A program made the position numbers and the translations under genes. Positions 12,059 through 23,857 of a stretch of 64,000 nt of DNA are shown here, in pieces. The notes beneath the pieces are model-generated. The model had not been told where the DNA came from, did not search any database, and saw nothing but the letters and a program-made list of their open reading frames with translations. This DNA comes from Phragmites australis (Eukaryota; Streptophyta; Magnoliopsida; Poales; Poaceae): assembly GCF_958298935.1 (NCBI RefSeq), contig NC_084938.1:7881501-7945500 (forward strand), written 5' to 3'. Within the stretch, counting starts at the first letter, position 1; each line of letters starts with the position of its first letter.

Positions 12059-12463
12059 TGTGACACCAGTTTAATTGTTGTTTGTTTGTATTATTGGTTG
12101 ACTTGCATTATTATTTTGGCTTCCACGCACTATGTTAGTTTTGCTAATGCCTTGTACCCATTTGCTGAATGTGATTTATCATACTCAGTCTTGCTTGTTG
12201 CTACCTTTTTGCAACCAGTAAAACATATGGAACAAGCTAGACAGGATGGGGGAACAATTAGGCATAGCAAGAGCTTTAGCTTAATATTTGTTTTTTACTC
12301 ATGTAAAATGTCAAATTAGATATTGTAAATATTTTTGAAATAACAAATAAAGAAGAAGAATAGTTGTGATCCACTTCCCGTCTCTATTTAATTATAGCCT
12401 TACACGGTTATAAGTTAATTTTTACTGTATGGTGGCTGTCGCACCCTAGTTAGAGACGTGACA
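12059..12463 (+). mobile_element. Candidate 5' LTR of Ty3/gypsy element
   Basis: Placed from TGTGACACC at 12059 to ACGTGACA at 12463, just ahead of a primer-site-like sequence. The 3' border is supported by that site. The 5' border is a guess and may lie further left, beyond the CACTA insertion. Confidence 0.35.
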
Positions 12464-12470
12464 GTTGAAG

Positions 12471-12488
12471 TGGTAGCAGAGTCATAGG
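12471..12488 (+). promoter_or_regulatory. Primer binding site (initiator tRNA-Met type)
   Basis: TGGTAGCAGAGTCATAGG closely matches the TGGTATCAGAGCC primer site of many plant LTR elements and lies just after the probable LTR end. Confidence 0.6.
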
Positions 12489-13187
12489 TTTATAAACACG
12501 TACCTAAGGTAGAGCCGACCCTTATGGTTATACATGTCTGTGCAGGCTAAGAGTGTGGACATGTGGCGCATAGCACATGTAGGCTCTGTGTGAGCACACA
12601 GAATGGCACATGTGCCGCAATGGACGCGCAGACGCATACCTCTGGGTTTATAAAAGTGAATAATAAAAATGAAGCGGGGATAAATGTGTAGCACTTTACT
12701 ACCATTTCGCGAATTATTTGCCTTCCCTGTTTCTTAATTACTTTCTACATCGTTGATTCGGTTGATTAATTCCACGTCTTTTATTTTATCTCGTTGATTG
12801 GTGCACCATATTTCGTTTTAGTATTCTCTGTTCATATTAGTTGTTTTATTTTCCGGCTCAGTTGTTTAACATTGATGTGTCCATGTATCGCGAGATGGAC
12901 GAGAGCAACCACATCTAAGTGAAGCCTTGTTGGCTGCTAAAGTTATCTTTTGCCAAGCTGTAATTGTACACGTGTTCAGCCTCTAGTACTAGCTATCATG
13001 TTTGTAATGTACATCACGTACTAGTTTAGCGAAAAAAAAAATTGTAAGCATATAAGCTTGTGCATGTACAAGAATAGTAGTACACCTAGCTCAGAGGAGG
13101 TCGAAATTTGTTGCAATGATATCATTCTTCTCCATGTAATACTAAATGTAGTAGGTATGCATCTTCTTGTAAATCTTTTCTGCTTGC
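12489..13187 (+). other. Probable untranslated leader of gypsy element
   Basis: Between primer site and gag there is AT-rich sequence with no coding signal; this is the expected place of a retrotransposon leader. Confidence 0.4.
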
Positions 13188-14233
13188 ATGCCTTGCTTAT
13201 ACTCTTTTCTATCTTCTAGATGGTTAGTAATATTAATGGAGATTCATCTGCCATCGTCGTTAGTACAAATGCTCTTAGGCATTTTGCAGCGTCAAGAGCA
13301 AACTCATGAGAGACAAACTGATATCTTGGAGCATCTAGTACAATCAAAAGGAGCCAATGCTCAAGGCAGAGGAGGAGAAGGTGCAATCCGTGGATTTTTA
13401 CAACTCAATCCATCAGCATTCTCAAGGAGTGCAAACCCAATAGATGCAGAAGATTGGCTCGCTGAAATGGAGAAGAAATTTGAGGCCATGCATTGTTCCG
13501 ACCAAGAGAAAGTTAGTTTGGTGACTTTCATGCTTCAAGGTGGTGCATTTGATTGGTGGGATGCACGTAGGAAAAAAAAATACCCTGAAGCTACCTTAAT
13601 TACTTGGGATTTGGGAGTTATCCAAGGAGGAATTTCATAAGAAATATTTTCCACCAACTGTGCAACGCAAGATGGAGCTTGAATTTTTACAGTTAAAGCA
13701 GGACCATAAAAGTGTGGTTGAATATGAGATGGAGTTTTCACGACTGGCTCATTATTCTCATGCATATGTGCAACATGATGAGATTAAAGCCCGACGTTTT
13801 GATCAAGGACTACGCCCACCAAGCAAGATGAAGTGGCTAACAAGGCTCTGTCAGTGGAACAAGCATATATTGAGGAACACATTGAAATTGAACAGCAACG
13901 TAAGAAGCCTAGGATAGAAATCCAGAGCCAAGTCATAATCAGATGGAGATGCCAGGAGATAGAAACATTAATGAAAGGATATCATTACCGCTTGAGAGTG
14001 CAAGATGTGTTATATGCCAAGAAAATCACCTAGCGTCTCAGTGTGAGCATCGTAGAGGAAAATGTTTTGGCTGTGGCAAAGGTGGCCATGTTATTAGTCA
14101 GTGTCATAATCCGCAAAATCTGACTTATGCACTAAGGTTGACTATGCCTAAGGTAGCCCCTCCGCAGTTAGCGCCGCAGCAACCACTTTACTTACCTGCT
14201 CCAGTGCCAACCAATACAAACTCGGCGGATTGA
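13188..14233 (+). pseudogene. Ty3/gypsy gag (chromovirus-like), frameshifted
   Basis: Capsid-type gag of an LTR retrotransposon. It contains a Retrotrans_gag domain (about 13400-13800; DAEDWLAEMEKKFEAM, FMLQGGAFDWWDARR, then VEYEMEFSRLAHYS). A CCHC zinc knuckle, CFGCGKGGHVISQC, sits at 14063-14104. The frame changes near 13610 and 13830, so no complete protein can be made. The tail ends at TGA 14231-14233. No protease or reverse transcriptase of this lineage follows; the sequence changes to a dispersed repeat and then a different gypsy element. The gag style fits Tekay/Del chromoviruses, by resemblance only. Confidence 0.8.
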
Positions 14234-14289
14234 CGCGCCTATGCTGCGCCCGCTTTTCTTTCAATAGAGCATGATAAAATAAGACTTAA

Positions 14290-14640
14290 AAAATTAGGTT
14301 CGCCAATTTTAGGCATCTAAATATTTATTTATGAATTTATCAATATTTAACACATTTATTTAATTATGGAAAAAACAATGGTACTTTCATACATGTACAT
14401 AATTTTAACATATAGACGATAGTAATACAAACCTAACTAAATTTGTTTCATTTTTTTTTTTTGAGTTTTAGATATTTTCCCATGCATTTTAGATTATTTT
14501 AGCTGATTTATCAATATAACTATTATTACTTTCGCTATTTTATAGAATTTCGCAAAAAATTATGTATACGTTCACATACATATATATATATATATATACA
14601 TACATATAAGTATATATACATATATGTACATATACATATA
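14290..14640 (+). repeat. AT-rich dispersed repeat, related to 49-50 kb array
   Basis: A T-run followed by TTGAGTTTTAG, then TTTAGATT, GATTTATCAATATAAC and an ATACATATAT tract also occurs, in the same order, at about 49400-49580 and 49815-49990. This copy is more diverged. Confidence 0.7.
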
Positions 14641-14875
14641 CAATTCTGCAAACTCTTGGACCCCTCCCACTTCGGGTCCAGGTGATGGCCAACCTCTGTT
14701 GGTCACACCTCTTCAGGACCAAAATCTTAATGGAGCACAGGGTTTATCATCTCCTGACCATCAACAGGGGGATCAACGCTATAGATATGCAATGGCGCAA
14801 AGACTCCTCTTTTTACAAGAGGCTCTTATGCACCCTCCGACTATAGATCTGACAACCCCCGCCGAATAGGGCTGG

Positions 14876-16160
14876 ATGAACTCGATGACTGACATGATGA
14901 AGGATGTTCTCATTCTGACCGAGAATTCCCATGTGTCCTTCATTGGGAATACTCTAATCTATGGAAGTCGTGCAACACCCGTCGTGACTTCCAACACTCG
15001 TCCTCAAGATGGATCGAACTCAGACAAGTGTAAACCCAGAACAAGGCGTCTCGGGATGACAATTGAGCGACTAACCGCCATAGGACCTCACCAATCAAAG
15101 GTCATTTGATCAACGACTTGCACGAGGTTTTTGATCAGTGGAGATGCTTGAGGACCCCCGAGGTGGCATCGTTCGCCCTTCGACAATCCGATCGGGAGAC
15201 GCCCCAACACCATTCAAGCCGAGGCCGATCCATAACCCTTGTGGGTAAAACACATGAGGCCTCTAGAACTACAGAACGAAAGCTGTCATGCAAGGTTCTG
15301 CCCCGGGTCAATCGAGAAGTACAATGGGAGCACGAATCCAAGTAGCTAGAGGGGACGAGAAAGTAATGGAAAATTACCTCCTCACAACCCTTGAAGGTGC
15401 AGCCAGAACATGGCTGATCAACCTATCACTATGGACAATCTACTCTTGGGCCCATCTTTGGGATGTATTTTGAGCTAACTTCGAGGGTACATACGTCCAC
15501 CCCAGCACGAAAATCAATCTATACCCTTGTTAGTAGGCGCAGAAAGAAACCATGCACAAGTTCACGCACTGCTTCAGCAACATCCAAAACACCATCTTCA
15601 AGATTAGCGACTATGATGTCATCCAAGCGTTCACTCAAGGGGTAAAGAGCTGATGATGCGTTGATGACGTTGCCCGAAAGAAGCCCGAGATAGTCAAATA
15701 GCTCATGAAGATCATCGATATGTCTGCCAAAGCTGAGGATGCGCTCCTCTTTGCCAAGGAAAAGCTGCAGGGCATCAAGCGCCCTCAACCTGGGCTCGAT
15801 GGTGACACAGCTAAGAGCAAGCGTAAGAAAAACACCAAGGGAGGTAATGTCAAGAAAACTAAGGATGATGAAGTTTTTGCCGATTTGCCTAATACCCATC
15901 TCAACAAGTGCTCCGGTTCATCTCAGGGCAACAGCTTTGCATCAGGCTCCAGTGAACACAACAGTGAGCCTTGGTGCAACCTTCACTAGACTGATAACCA
16001 TAGCCTCCACGAGTGCCACTTCTCGAAGAAGATGGTCAAAGTAGAGGACAAGAAAGCGACCAAAGGAAAGAATACACAAGTCATGATCCAGAGCAGGGAC
16101 TCCAGCTCCTGTAGTAGCGAGAGCGACATGGACCTGATATCTTTCTAGCCGGATGAGAGG
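14876..16160 (+). pseudogene. Tat-like gypsy gag relic
   Basis: Gag pieces in changing frames. The recognisable core (about 15355-15650) reads MENYLLTTLEGAARTWLINL, then NFEGTYVHPSTKINL and MHKFTHCFSNIQNTIFKISD. A basic stretch (KSKRKKNTKGGNVKKTK) follows near 15810-15860. A knuckle of form C-x2-H-x4-H-x4-C (CNLH then TDNHSLHEC) appears near 15976-16020 with a stop inside. That knuckle form is typical of Tat/Athila gag rather than the CCHC of most elements. Several stops, among them 15469-15471, exclude a working protein. Confidence 0.7.
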
Positions 16161-16199
16161 ATTATTGACCACATGTTCAGTGGTTCGACGTCCTATGAG

Positions 16200-17760
16200 C
16201 CCAAGCGGTAGTACAAGATAGTAGCCTAAGAAGTCTTAGCTATCGTCCCCAAGGGTCGTCAGGCTATTAAGTGGTCAAACATCGAAATCTCCTTCGGCCA
16301 GGATGACTGTCTAGAGAACTTAGTACGGTCAGGTCGCTTACTGATAGTGGTTGAACCTATGATCAACAATTGCAGGGTCTCTTGAGTTCTTATTGATGGA
16401 TGGAGTTACTTGAACATCCTCTTTGTTGGCGCATTCAAAATGATGCAGGTCTCCCAATCTGCCATCAAATAGGTTACTCAAGCCTTCCATGGCATAGTAT
16501 CCGGATTGTTGGCCACTTCCATCAGCTAGATATTGCTCCCCGTTGCCTTTGGGAAGTATGACAACTTCCAGATAGAGAAAATTCTTTTCGATGAGGTGAA
16601 CTTCGAGACAGCGTACAACACCATCTGGGGATGACAAACTTTGTTCAAGTTCATGGCTACCACGCATTATGCTTACCAGTGTGTGATGATCCCAGGATCA
16701 GAGGGAGTCATTACTTTGTAGGGCTGCCCAAAAGCAGGCCTACCCTACAATAAGCATAGCCTAGACATGGCCACACAGCATCAACTCGACAAGTAGACAA
16801 AAAACTCAAGTCCTAAGGAGTTGTAAAGTCCCGTGGCGAAGTCAAATCGGTTCCTTTGGACCCAGCGGAGCCCTCCAAGACCGTTCGGATCAGCTCCAAC
16901 TTGGATCCTAAATAGCAACTCATGCTCGTCACCTTCCTCCGGGAAAACACTGATGTGTTCACATGGCAACCGTCTGATATACCCGGTATCCCTAGGGAGC
17001 TGATTGAGCACAAACTAGCTATCCAGCCCGATGCAAAGCCGGTCAAGCAAAAACTCCAATGGTTCACACCCGACCGGAAGGAAGGCATTAAAGAAGAAAT
17101 CGAAAGGCTCACCAAGGTAGGATTCATCCGAGAAGTGGATCACCCCGAGTGGCTCGCCAACCCCATCATGGTCAAAAAATCAAATAGCAAGTAACGAATG
17201 TGCGTGGACTTCACCAATCTCAACAAAGCCTAACCTAAGGATACCTTCCCTCTACCACGAATAGATCAGATAGTCGACTCCACCTCTGGGTGTGACTATC
17301 TAAGCTTTCTAGATGCCTACTCTGGTTATCACCAGATCAATAAGCATCCGTATCTGGGTGTCACTATCTAACCATTCGGAGTCTATTGCTATGTCAAGAT
17401 TCCCTTTGAACTAAAGAATGCCAGTGCTACATACCAACGAGGAATGCAGATAACGCTCCATCACTAGATCAGTCAGAATGTCAATGCCTACATCAATGAT
17501 CTCATCATCAAGACTAAAAAGAAGGAAGATCTCATCTCTGACCTGCAAGAGACATTCAACAACATACGGAAGAATAGAGTCATGCTAAACCTAGATAAGT
17601 ATGCGTTTGGAGTCTTTGGAGTCGATGCACGAAAGCTACTTGGTTACTTGGTGTCGTACTGGGGATCAAAGTCAATCCCAAGAAGATAAAAGCCATTAAA
17701 GAGATACAACCCCCCAGATCAGTACAAAAAGTTCAGTAACTAACCAGGTGCATGACAGCC
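16200..17760 (+). pseudogene. Tat-like protease and reverse transcriptase relic
   Basis: Protease remnant near 16260-16480 (IKWSNIEISFGQDDCLENL, then VLIDGWSYLNILF where an active enzyme has a D-[ST]-G site). The reverse transcriptase region reads FLRENTDVFTWQPSDIPGIP (16931), GFIREVDHPEWLANPIMVKK (17122), FLDAYSGYHQI (about 17305) and YINDLIIKT (17489-17515). The catalytic Y-x-D-D appears as YIND, with Asn in place of the first Asp. Frequent in-frame stops (for instance after KSNSK at 17192) show decay. Confidence 0.75.
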
Positions 17761-17829
17761 CTCAACTATTTTATATCTTGGCTCAGAGACCGAGGACTTC
17801 CCTTCTTCAAATTGCTATGACAACACGAC

Positions 17830-18740
17830 AAGTTTGAATGGTCAGAAGAAGCAGACAAGGCATTCAAAAACCTAAAGCGGTATCTTTCATCCCCGTCCCC
17901 CGCCCCATGCTAATCACTCCCAAACCAAATGAAGACCTTCTATTATACATTGCGGCCGGTCCACGTGCCGTGAGTGGAGTATTGGTGGTGGAAAGAGAAA
18001 TGCTAGGAAATGAGAGAGGAGCCAGCGACTAGTGTACTACATTAGCAAAGTACTACACGGCCCAAAAGAGCGCTAACCTTAGGTACAAAAGCTATTATAT
18101 GTTGCATTGATGGACTCTCACAAGCTACGACACTATTTCCAGGCTGATAAGATCACCGTACCCTCAATATTCCCACTCGATGAAATCATCCACAATAGAG
18201 ACGCAATCAGCCAAATCGCCAAGTGGGCCATGGAGCTCAGGGAATTTGATGTTCGTTTCGTGCCGTGGATAGCGATAAAGTCACTAGTACTCACGGACTT
18301 CATGGTTGAATAGAAAGAACTTGATCAACCCCAGGATGGCCGTAGAGACTTATTGGAGGTATGGACTCTCTTCTTCGATGGATCGCTTACGCTTCAATCC
18401 GCGGGAGCTATAATTATAATAACTTCTCCCAAGGGGGGATGCTTGCAATACGCTTTGCAGATTGACTTTCCGGCCATGAATAACGTAGCCGAATATGAGG
18501 GTATGCTCGCTTGTCTCCGAGTAGCTTCTGCTCTTGGTATCCGATGCCTACTCATGAAAGGGGTTCATAGCTGGTAGTGAAGCAAGTCAACAAGGAGTAT
18601 GAAACACCGAATAAGACTATGACAGACTACCTTGCGGAGGTGAGGAAGTTGGAAAAGAAATTCATCGGACTCGAGCTCAAATATATCCCAAGGAAGGATA
18701 ATTGCCTCGTCGATAGTCTTGTTCGCCTAGCATCTTCATG
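17830..18740 (+). pseudogene. Tat-like dual RNase H region relic
   Basis: A first RNase H remnant (17930-18320; LLLYIAAGPRAVSGVLVVER, then LRHYFQADKITV) is followed by a second one (18353-18570; TLFFDGSLTLQSAGAIIIIT, NNVAEYEGMLACLRVASALG). The second has the D-G-S and E residues of an archaeal/plant-type RNase H. Two successive RNase H segments are known from the Tat lineage. A stop after GVHSW near 18575 and frame changes inactivate it. Confidence 0.7.
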
Positions 18741-18959
18741 ATCTCTAGAACAAACTGGGATTTTCATAGAGAAACCCTCAAAGTCGTTTGTGAAATCATC
18801 ATATGCCACAACTAAAGAAGGAGTGGTCTATGAGACCAATAACCAGCTTGGTGGCTCGCCAGGGATCGACGCCCCAATAGGAGTCACGGGGGAACTAGTG
18901 ACTTAGCTCGAAAGCGAAGTTTTGTGGAGGGATCCAATCCGCAAGCACCTTCAAGATCG

Positions 18960-20160
18960 AGTTGTGTTTGAATATAGTGCACTAACTGAGCAAATTTCCC
19001 GTCGATCCAGGATGTATAGCCTGCTGGATGGCACCCTCTATAGAGAGGCGCTCATGGAGTACAGATGAAATGCATCTCTCAAGTAGGGTAGAGAACTACT
19101 CGAAGAAATCCATGGAGGGGTGTGCAGAGCTCACGCTTCTTTCCGAACCCTGGTTAGGAAGGTATTTAGATAAGATTTCTATTGTCCTACAGCTCTCCAT
19201 GATACGAGCGAGTTGGTAAAAAAGTGTACCAGCTATCAATTTAATAGCATATGCGTACATCAACCCACTCAATCCCTACAGACGATCTCCTTGTTGTGGC
19301 CATTCACAACTTGGGGGCTAGATATTCTGGGGCCCTTCACGGTAGCGTCTAGGGGCTTCAAGTTCCTATTCATCGCAATCAACACCTTCACCAAGTGGAT
19401 TGAAGTTGAGCTAGTTGGCAAAATCACTTTGGCAGCCGCCAAACAGTTCATCATGAAAAGTGTCTTGACAAGATTCAACTCCGTGAGTAGGATCATCACC
19501 AATAATGATACTTAGTTCTCCAGTGCAGCACTAATGAATTACTGTGGAAGACTAGGCACTACAGTCTATTTTGTGTTCGTGGCTCATCAACAAAGCAATA
19601 GACAGGTCTAGCGGATAAATAGTCTGGTACTATAAGGAATCAAGACATGTGTCTTCAACCGCTTATCTGCCTACCCTAAAGCTTGGGCCTCTAACTTTCC
19701 TAATGTACTCTGGGCACTCCAAACGACATCCAACAGGATGATGGGTGAAACACATTTCTTCGTAGTCTATGAGGCCAAAGCAATGTTGTCCTGTAAACTA
19801 AAGATCAAATCTCCCCGTATCGAACTATACGCAGACAAGGATGAAATATTGAGAAGGCATGATGACCTCAATATTCTTGAAGGAAAAAGGACACATGTGT
19901 TGATACGATCAACGTGGTATCAACAAGCTCTCCAGTGCTACCACGACTAGAACACCTGCAAAAGATCCTTCAAACCCGGAGATATGGTTCTACGACTCGT
20001 ACAGAGCTAGAAAAACATCAACAAGCCATCTCCAATGTGCAAAGGTTCTTATAGGGTGGTCGAGTCTAACTAATCAGGATCGTATAGGTTAGTAATGGAA
20101 GATGGTCAAGACCTTAAAATTTCTTAGTATATCGACCAGCTTCGTAAGTTCTATATGTAA
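18960..20160 (+). pseudogene. Tat-like integrase relic
   Basis: Integrase core: LLWPFTTWGLDILGPF and IAINTFTKWIEVELVGK (19287-19410), then FNSVSRIITNNDT with a stop where DxGxQF would follow. Farther on, NFPNVLWALQTTSNRMMGET (19696-19750) and the C-terminal FKPGDMVLRLVQ and GSYRLVMEDG. Stops at 19515 and in the tail rule out activity. Confidence 0.75.
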
Positions 20161-21886
20161 GTACTTAGATATATTTTGTAATATTAGTTATCATATTATG
20201 CTAATAAATATATATCATTTTACCTTATTTCAAGCCAATGCCTTGAGGACTGAGGTAAGTCGCTATTCGGGTACTTACACCCATGTGCGCACTCAGAATC
20301 TTTGACTGCTTATCCGGGAATTCCTCCTGAATACCAGTCGAGGGCTTCACATGTACTCAGACTACAAAACTTGTTGTGCACATCATAAAATTTGTCCTAA
20401 CGAGAAGGGAAGAACATCTTTAGGGACCGTGGAGAACCTTATCGCATCCACAAGTGCCTAAAAGCTAAGGCGCTTTTTTCTCAAAGTCAGACCTAAGGTA
20501 ATCACGAAGAACATCCTTATAAGAGGCATCAAAACTTGCCAAACTACTCGGAAGACACAATTCAAAGGTCGAACACTTGTTTAAACATTCCTTGTATTCA
20601 TGAAGACTCACAGTCATACAGAGCCATTGCAGTAGAAATAGGATTTTTTTCATTTTACAAAATTTTGAGCTCTTTTACAGATAAGCTAAGGAAAAGAGGA
20701 TTACAAGAAGTCCTAAGATCTACTTGGTGCCGTGCAGCAAGATGAAGGAATTGAGAGAGTGAGGGAAGTCTCTCCCTCCTTGTCCTCATCATCTTCTACC
20801 GGTATCACCGACGCCAACAGAGAGAATGAGGTTGGTCGAGAGGCCCTAACTCCCTCCGAACTCGTCATTATTGCTGCCCCGACTACTCCCTTGGACCGTC
20901 TTCACCGGCATCGTGTGAGGATGAAGTTGAAGAAGAAGCCAACGCATTGCCATCTTTAATGGAGGCACTGCTAGAAGCTTCCTTTTCCTCCACCTCAGCC
21001 GTTGCCTTTTCTTCCCGTATCTCCACCTCAATCCACTTCGGACGATCCTAAGGATGTCGGGGGCTTGCTGTCTTTAATAGGGACGCTGCTAGTCACCACC
21101 TTCCCTTCAACCTCCTCGTCAAGAGATGTCGATGACCTCTACTACCGAGCTAGATTCGGTCGGAGATGGCGGTGGCGTTAGAGGGGAATATTCTGGAGAG
21201 GACGGAGAGTACTTCGACGAAGATGGAGAATACTCTGGTGAGGGTGGAGGTTCCATGGTCAAGTGCTAGTCTGGTGCAGCATAGCCTCATCACTTAGGGG
21301 ATTTTAAAGGCTACCAGGTCAAGGAGACATCGTCTCTCCATCTTTACGCGTTAAATGCCAAGCACAACTTCATAATGGTTCAAGGGCAACCAAGCGCTGG
21401 ACGGCTATCAATATCACATCTTTTCAACTGGCCAGTGCGTACAAAGAGGTGGCCTCTCGGTGCACTCCATTACCCATTGTTTTTCAATGCGTGCGGGGCA
21501 GTTAAAGGGACGGGACATTGCTTCATCGCACTTGTGCAATTCTTTTTGGCAGCACCACAAAAAATCTCTGCTGTGACGGTCTAACTTTCAAACCTGGCCA
21601 ATAATAAATCATATCTTCTTTGTCCTTTCGCATGGATGGGATGACATTTTTTAGGTGACCCAGGAATCCTATTCGGATGGAATACCTTCTCGAGGACTCC
21701 CTTAAGAACTTGGAGGCATTTAGAACACCAGATAGATGACCTGAGAACCCCGAAGAACCCAGTTGAACGCATAATCCTAACTAGGGACCTAAGTTCTACT
21801 CCAAGATGTGGTCGGTCAAAATACTTATCTTTGATGACCAAGTGTTTGACCTATCAAAACCTCATTTCACGTATTGATGGGGGGTT
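20161..21886 (+). other. 3' noncoding region of Tat-like element
   Basis: About 1.7 kb between integrase and the LTR, with no intact gene. Short open segments (for instance 20732-20959, Ser/Pro-rich) have no recognisable domain. A long stretch here is normal for Tat elements. Confidence 0.5.
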
Positions 21887-21977
21887 TGACGATAACTAGT
21901 GGGAAACTACCATATCTGGATACCCCAGGATTTTTAATTATTCTCAGGTGCATATCTTTATCTTCGGAAATGGGAAG

Positions 21978-23457
21978 TGTCGGTGAATCAGGAACCGGGG
22001 GTCCCCGAATCCCGAGGCCAGGTCAGCAATCCGCCATATGGCGCCATCTCGCGGAGTCTCCTCCTCAAGGAAAAAAAGATTAAGTCCTGGGATAGGGCGC
22101 TCGGGGCCACAGTCAGTGGTCCCCGAGTACCCGAGTTCCCCGATGATCCACGAAGTCTAAGTGCCGGGAAAAAAAGTGCTCGGGGAGGTATACGGTGGCC
22201 CCCGAGCACCCAAGTCCTCCGACGGTCAGGAAAGCTAAGTACCGGGAGAAACGTGCCCGGGGCCACGAGCGGTGGCCCCCTGGGCACCCAAGTATCCCGA
22301 GGACCCACTGAAGGAAGTTCTGGGAGAGAGTGCTCGGGGCTGCGTGCACCAGCACCCGAGCACTCGGTCCCCCGAGGATCCGTACAAGCGTGCCCGGGAG
22401 AGAGTGCCCGGGGAGATGAACAGTACCCCCGAGCACTCGGTTCCCCGAGGACAAGAAAGAGCATTCTCGGAAGAGAGTGCTCGGGGAGGTGAACAGTACC
22501 CCCGAGCACTCGGTTCCCCAACGACGCAAAGAGCCCCCTGTCAGTGGCCCCTGAGGGGCCCACTGATGAGGTGTCAGCCAGTCAAAGGCCCAAAGCCGCA
22601 TTTAAAGAGCGCGCGTGGCCTGTCACCTCCAACTGCTCCCGCCACGCTCAGTGTCAGTTCCTGCCACATTCTGGCAGAAGGGCGTGGGGTCATTGAATGC
22701 ACGGGTCCCATCCTGTGCCATCCGGCCTGTCTCGGGATAACGTCGTAAGGGCCGAGGCATTCCGTCTGCCGCGCTGCTGTGGCAGGGGAACAAGACAGGG
22801 TGGGCACGCCGGGCCGCTTCGCGGCTGCCCGGTGGGCCCTCTCCACGGCGCCTGTTACCAGTGCATTTATGGTGACGGATGACTGGGCGTGGGACGCATT
22901 TTTCACCCCTGGTCACTTCGCCCAGAGGTGATGATGACGCCCTTTCCATTTATGGTGCCTTGGAACTCGTGCCCTCCCGTTCGGGGCACGCTGCTGCCGA
23001 CGGGTATTTAAAGCTGCCGGCAGCACAAACAAAAAAAAGAGAAGAACAGCATGGACAGAACAAGCTCTCCGGCGCTCAAGAATATCAGAACATGCTTTGA
23101 GTAGAGAAGAGAAGATCGAGAGCACCCAAAAAGCCAACAGATACGCACAGACCGAAGAACAAGGAGCCCCAAGCTCTAAGATAGACATACATTCTTGTAA
23201 CCAGCAACATCCTTGAGGGACATTCTCAAGGCATTTATAGTATTCATACAGGAGTAGGGTGTTACGCCTCCGTACGGCCTGAACCTATCTAAACACCAGC
23301 ACACTTACCCCGTTCCGCATTAGATCATTCCACCCCACCGGCCATCGCATTCATACCCATTTATTTCTCTGGCGAATATATTCAGGATCATCCCCCCGGC
23401 CGAATCTCTAAAAAGGGGTCCCTCAGGATCCCTGCGACAGGAGTTAACCCTCCGACA
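21978..23457 (+). mobile_element. Solo LTR (1480 bp) with GGAAG target duplication
   Basis: Begins TGTCGG at 21978 and ends CCGACA at 23457, a perfect 6-bp terminal inverted pair. The 5 bases before it (21973-21977) and after it (23458-23462) are both GGAAG. This is the signature of an LTR retrotransposon insertion reduced to a single LTR by recombination. It contains a TATTTAAA promoter-like box near 23005 and a block of GC-rich tandem repeats in its left part. Confidence 0.93.
22100..22530. repeat. GC-rich tandem repeats inside solo LTR
   Basis: About six degenerate units of roughly 70-75 bp share AGTGC(T/C)CGGGGAG and CCCGAGCACTCGGTTCCCC. The last two (starting near 22403 and 22476) are 73 bp apart and nearly identical. 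They sit upstream of the LTR's TATA-like box, so they may be enhancer units. Confidence 0.85.
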
Positions 23458-23857
23458 GGAAGAAAGACTCTAGAGGACGCATGATGCCCCCGTATATATA
23501 CAGAACTTGGAGACCTTGCGGAGGATAAGTCAGAAGAAGTCTCTACAACTCATTAGAAGCCAACACATGTCTGCGGGAGCCCTACAATCTTTTCGTAGCT
23601 AGATCTTCTTCGACCACACGCAAAGAAGCCGCCCGACTATATTAGATCTATCCATGTTATCCACGCACCCTCCTTGTAATAGTTCCAGAGATCGATATAA
23701 AGACAAACAGGCGTAGGGTTAGTATCCTATAGGAGGTCCGAACCTGTATAAAAATCTCTCTGTGTATTCCTTTAATTTGTCTATTTGAAGCATCCCTCAT
23801 CTTTTCTGCAAGTTTGTAAGATCGACGGTTCACCAATCATCGATAGGTAGCGTGTCA

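Larger units (their letters stand above)
14641..23857 (+). mobile_element. Ty3/gypsy (Tat-like) retrotransposon, degenerate, 5' end missing
   Basis: Gag, protease, reverse transcriptase, two RNase H segments and integrase occur in that order on the plus strand. They are followed by a long 3' region and an LTR. Two RNase H-like segments and a long gap between integrase and LTR are hallmarks of the Tat lineage. Many stops and frameshifts show an old copy. No 5' LTR was found. The 3' LTR is interrupted by a younger solo LTR. Confidence 0.75.
21887..23857 (+). mobile_element. 3' LTR of Tat-like element, split by solo LTR
   Basis: TGACG at 21887 follows a purine run (GATGGGGGG), and the far end is CGTGTCA at 23857. 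The interior after the inserted solo LTR contains promoter and leader-like sequence. Subtracting the 1485-bp insertion and its duplication leaves about 486 bp, a plausible length. A TGAT...ATCA pair at 21875-23839 is an alternative placement. Confidence 0.5.

Noticed and set aside
21963..21977. Purine-rich GGAAATGGGAAG before TGTCGG read as a polypurine tract, making 21978-23457 the 3' LTR of the upstream gypsy
   Set aside because: GGAAG also follows the LTR at 23458-23462, so it is a target duplication and the LTR is a separate solo insertion.
21977..22601. Long open frames on both strands within the solo LTR
   Set aside because: They run through GC-rich tandem repeats inside an LTR; no domain, and frames open on both strands are expected from that composition.
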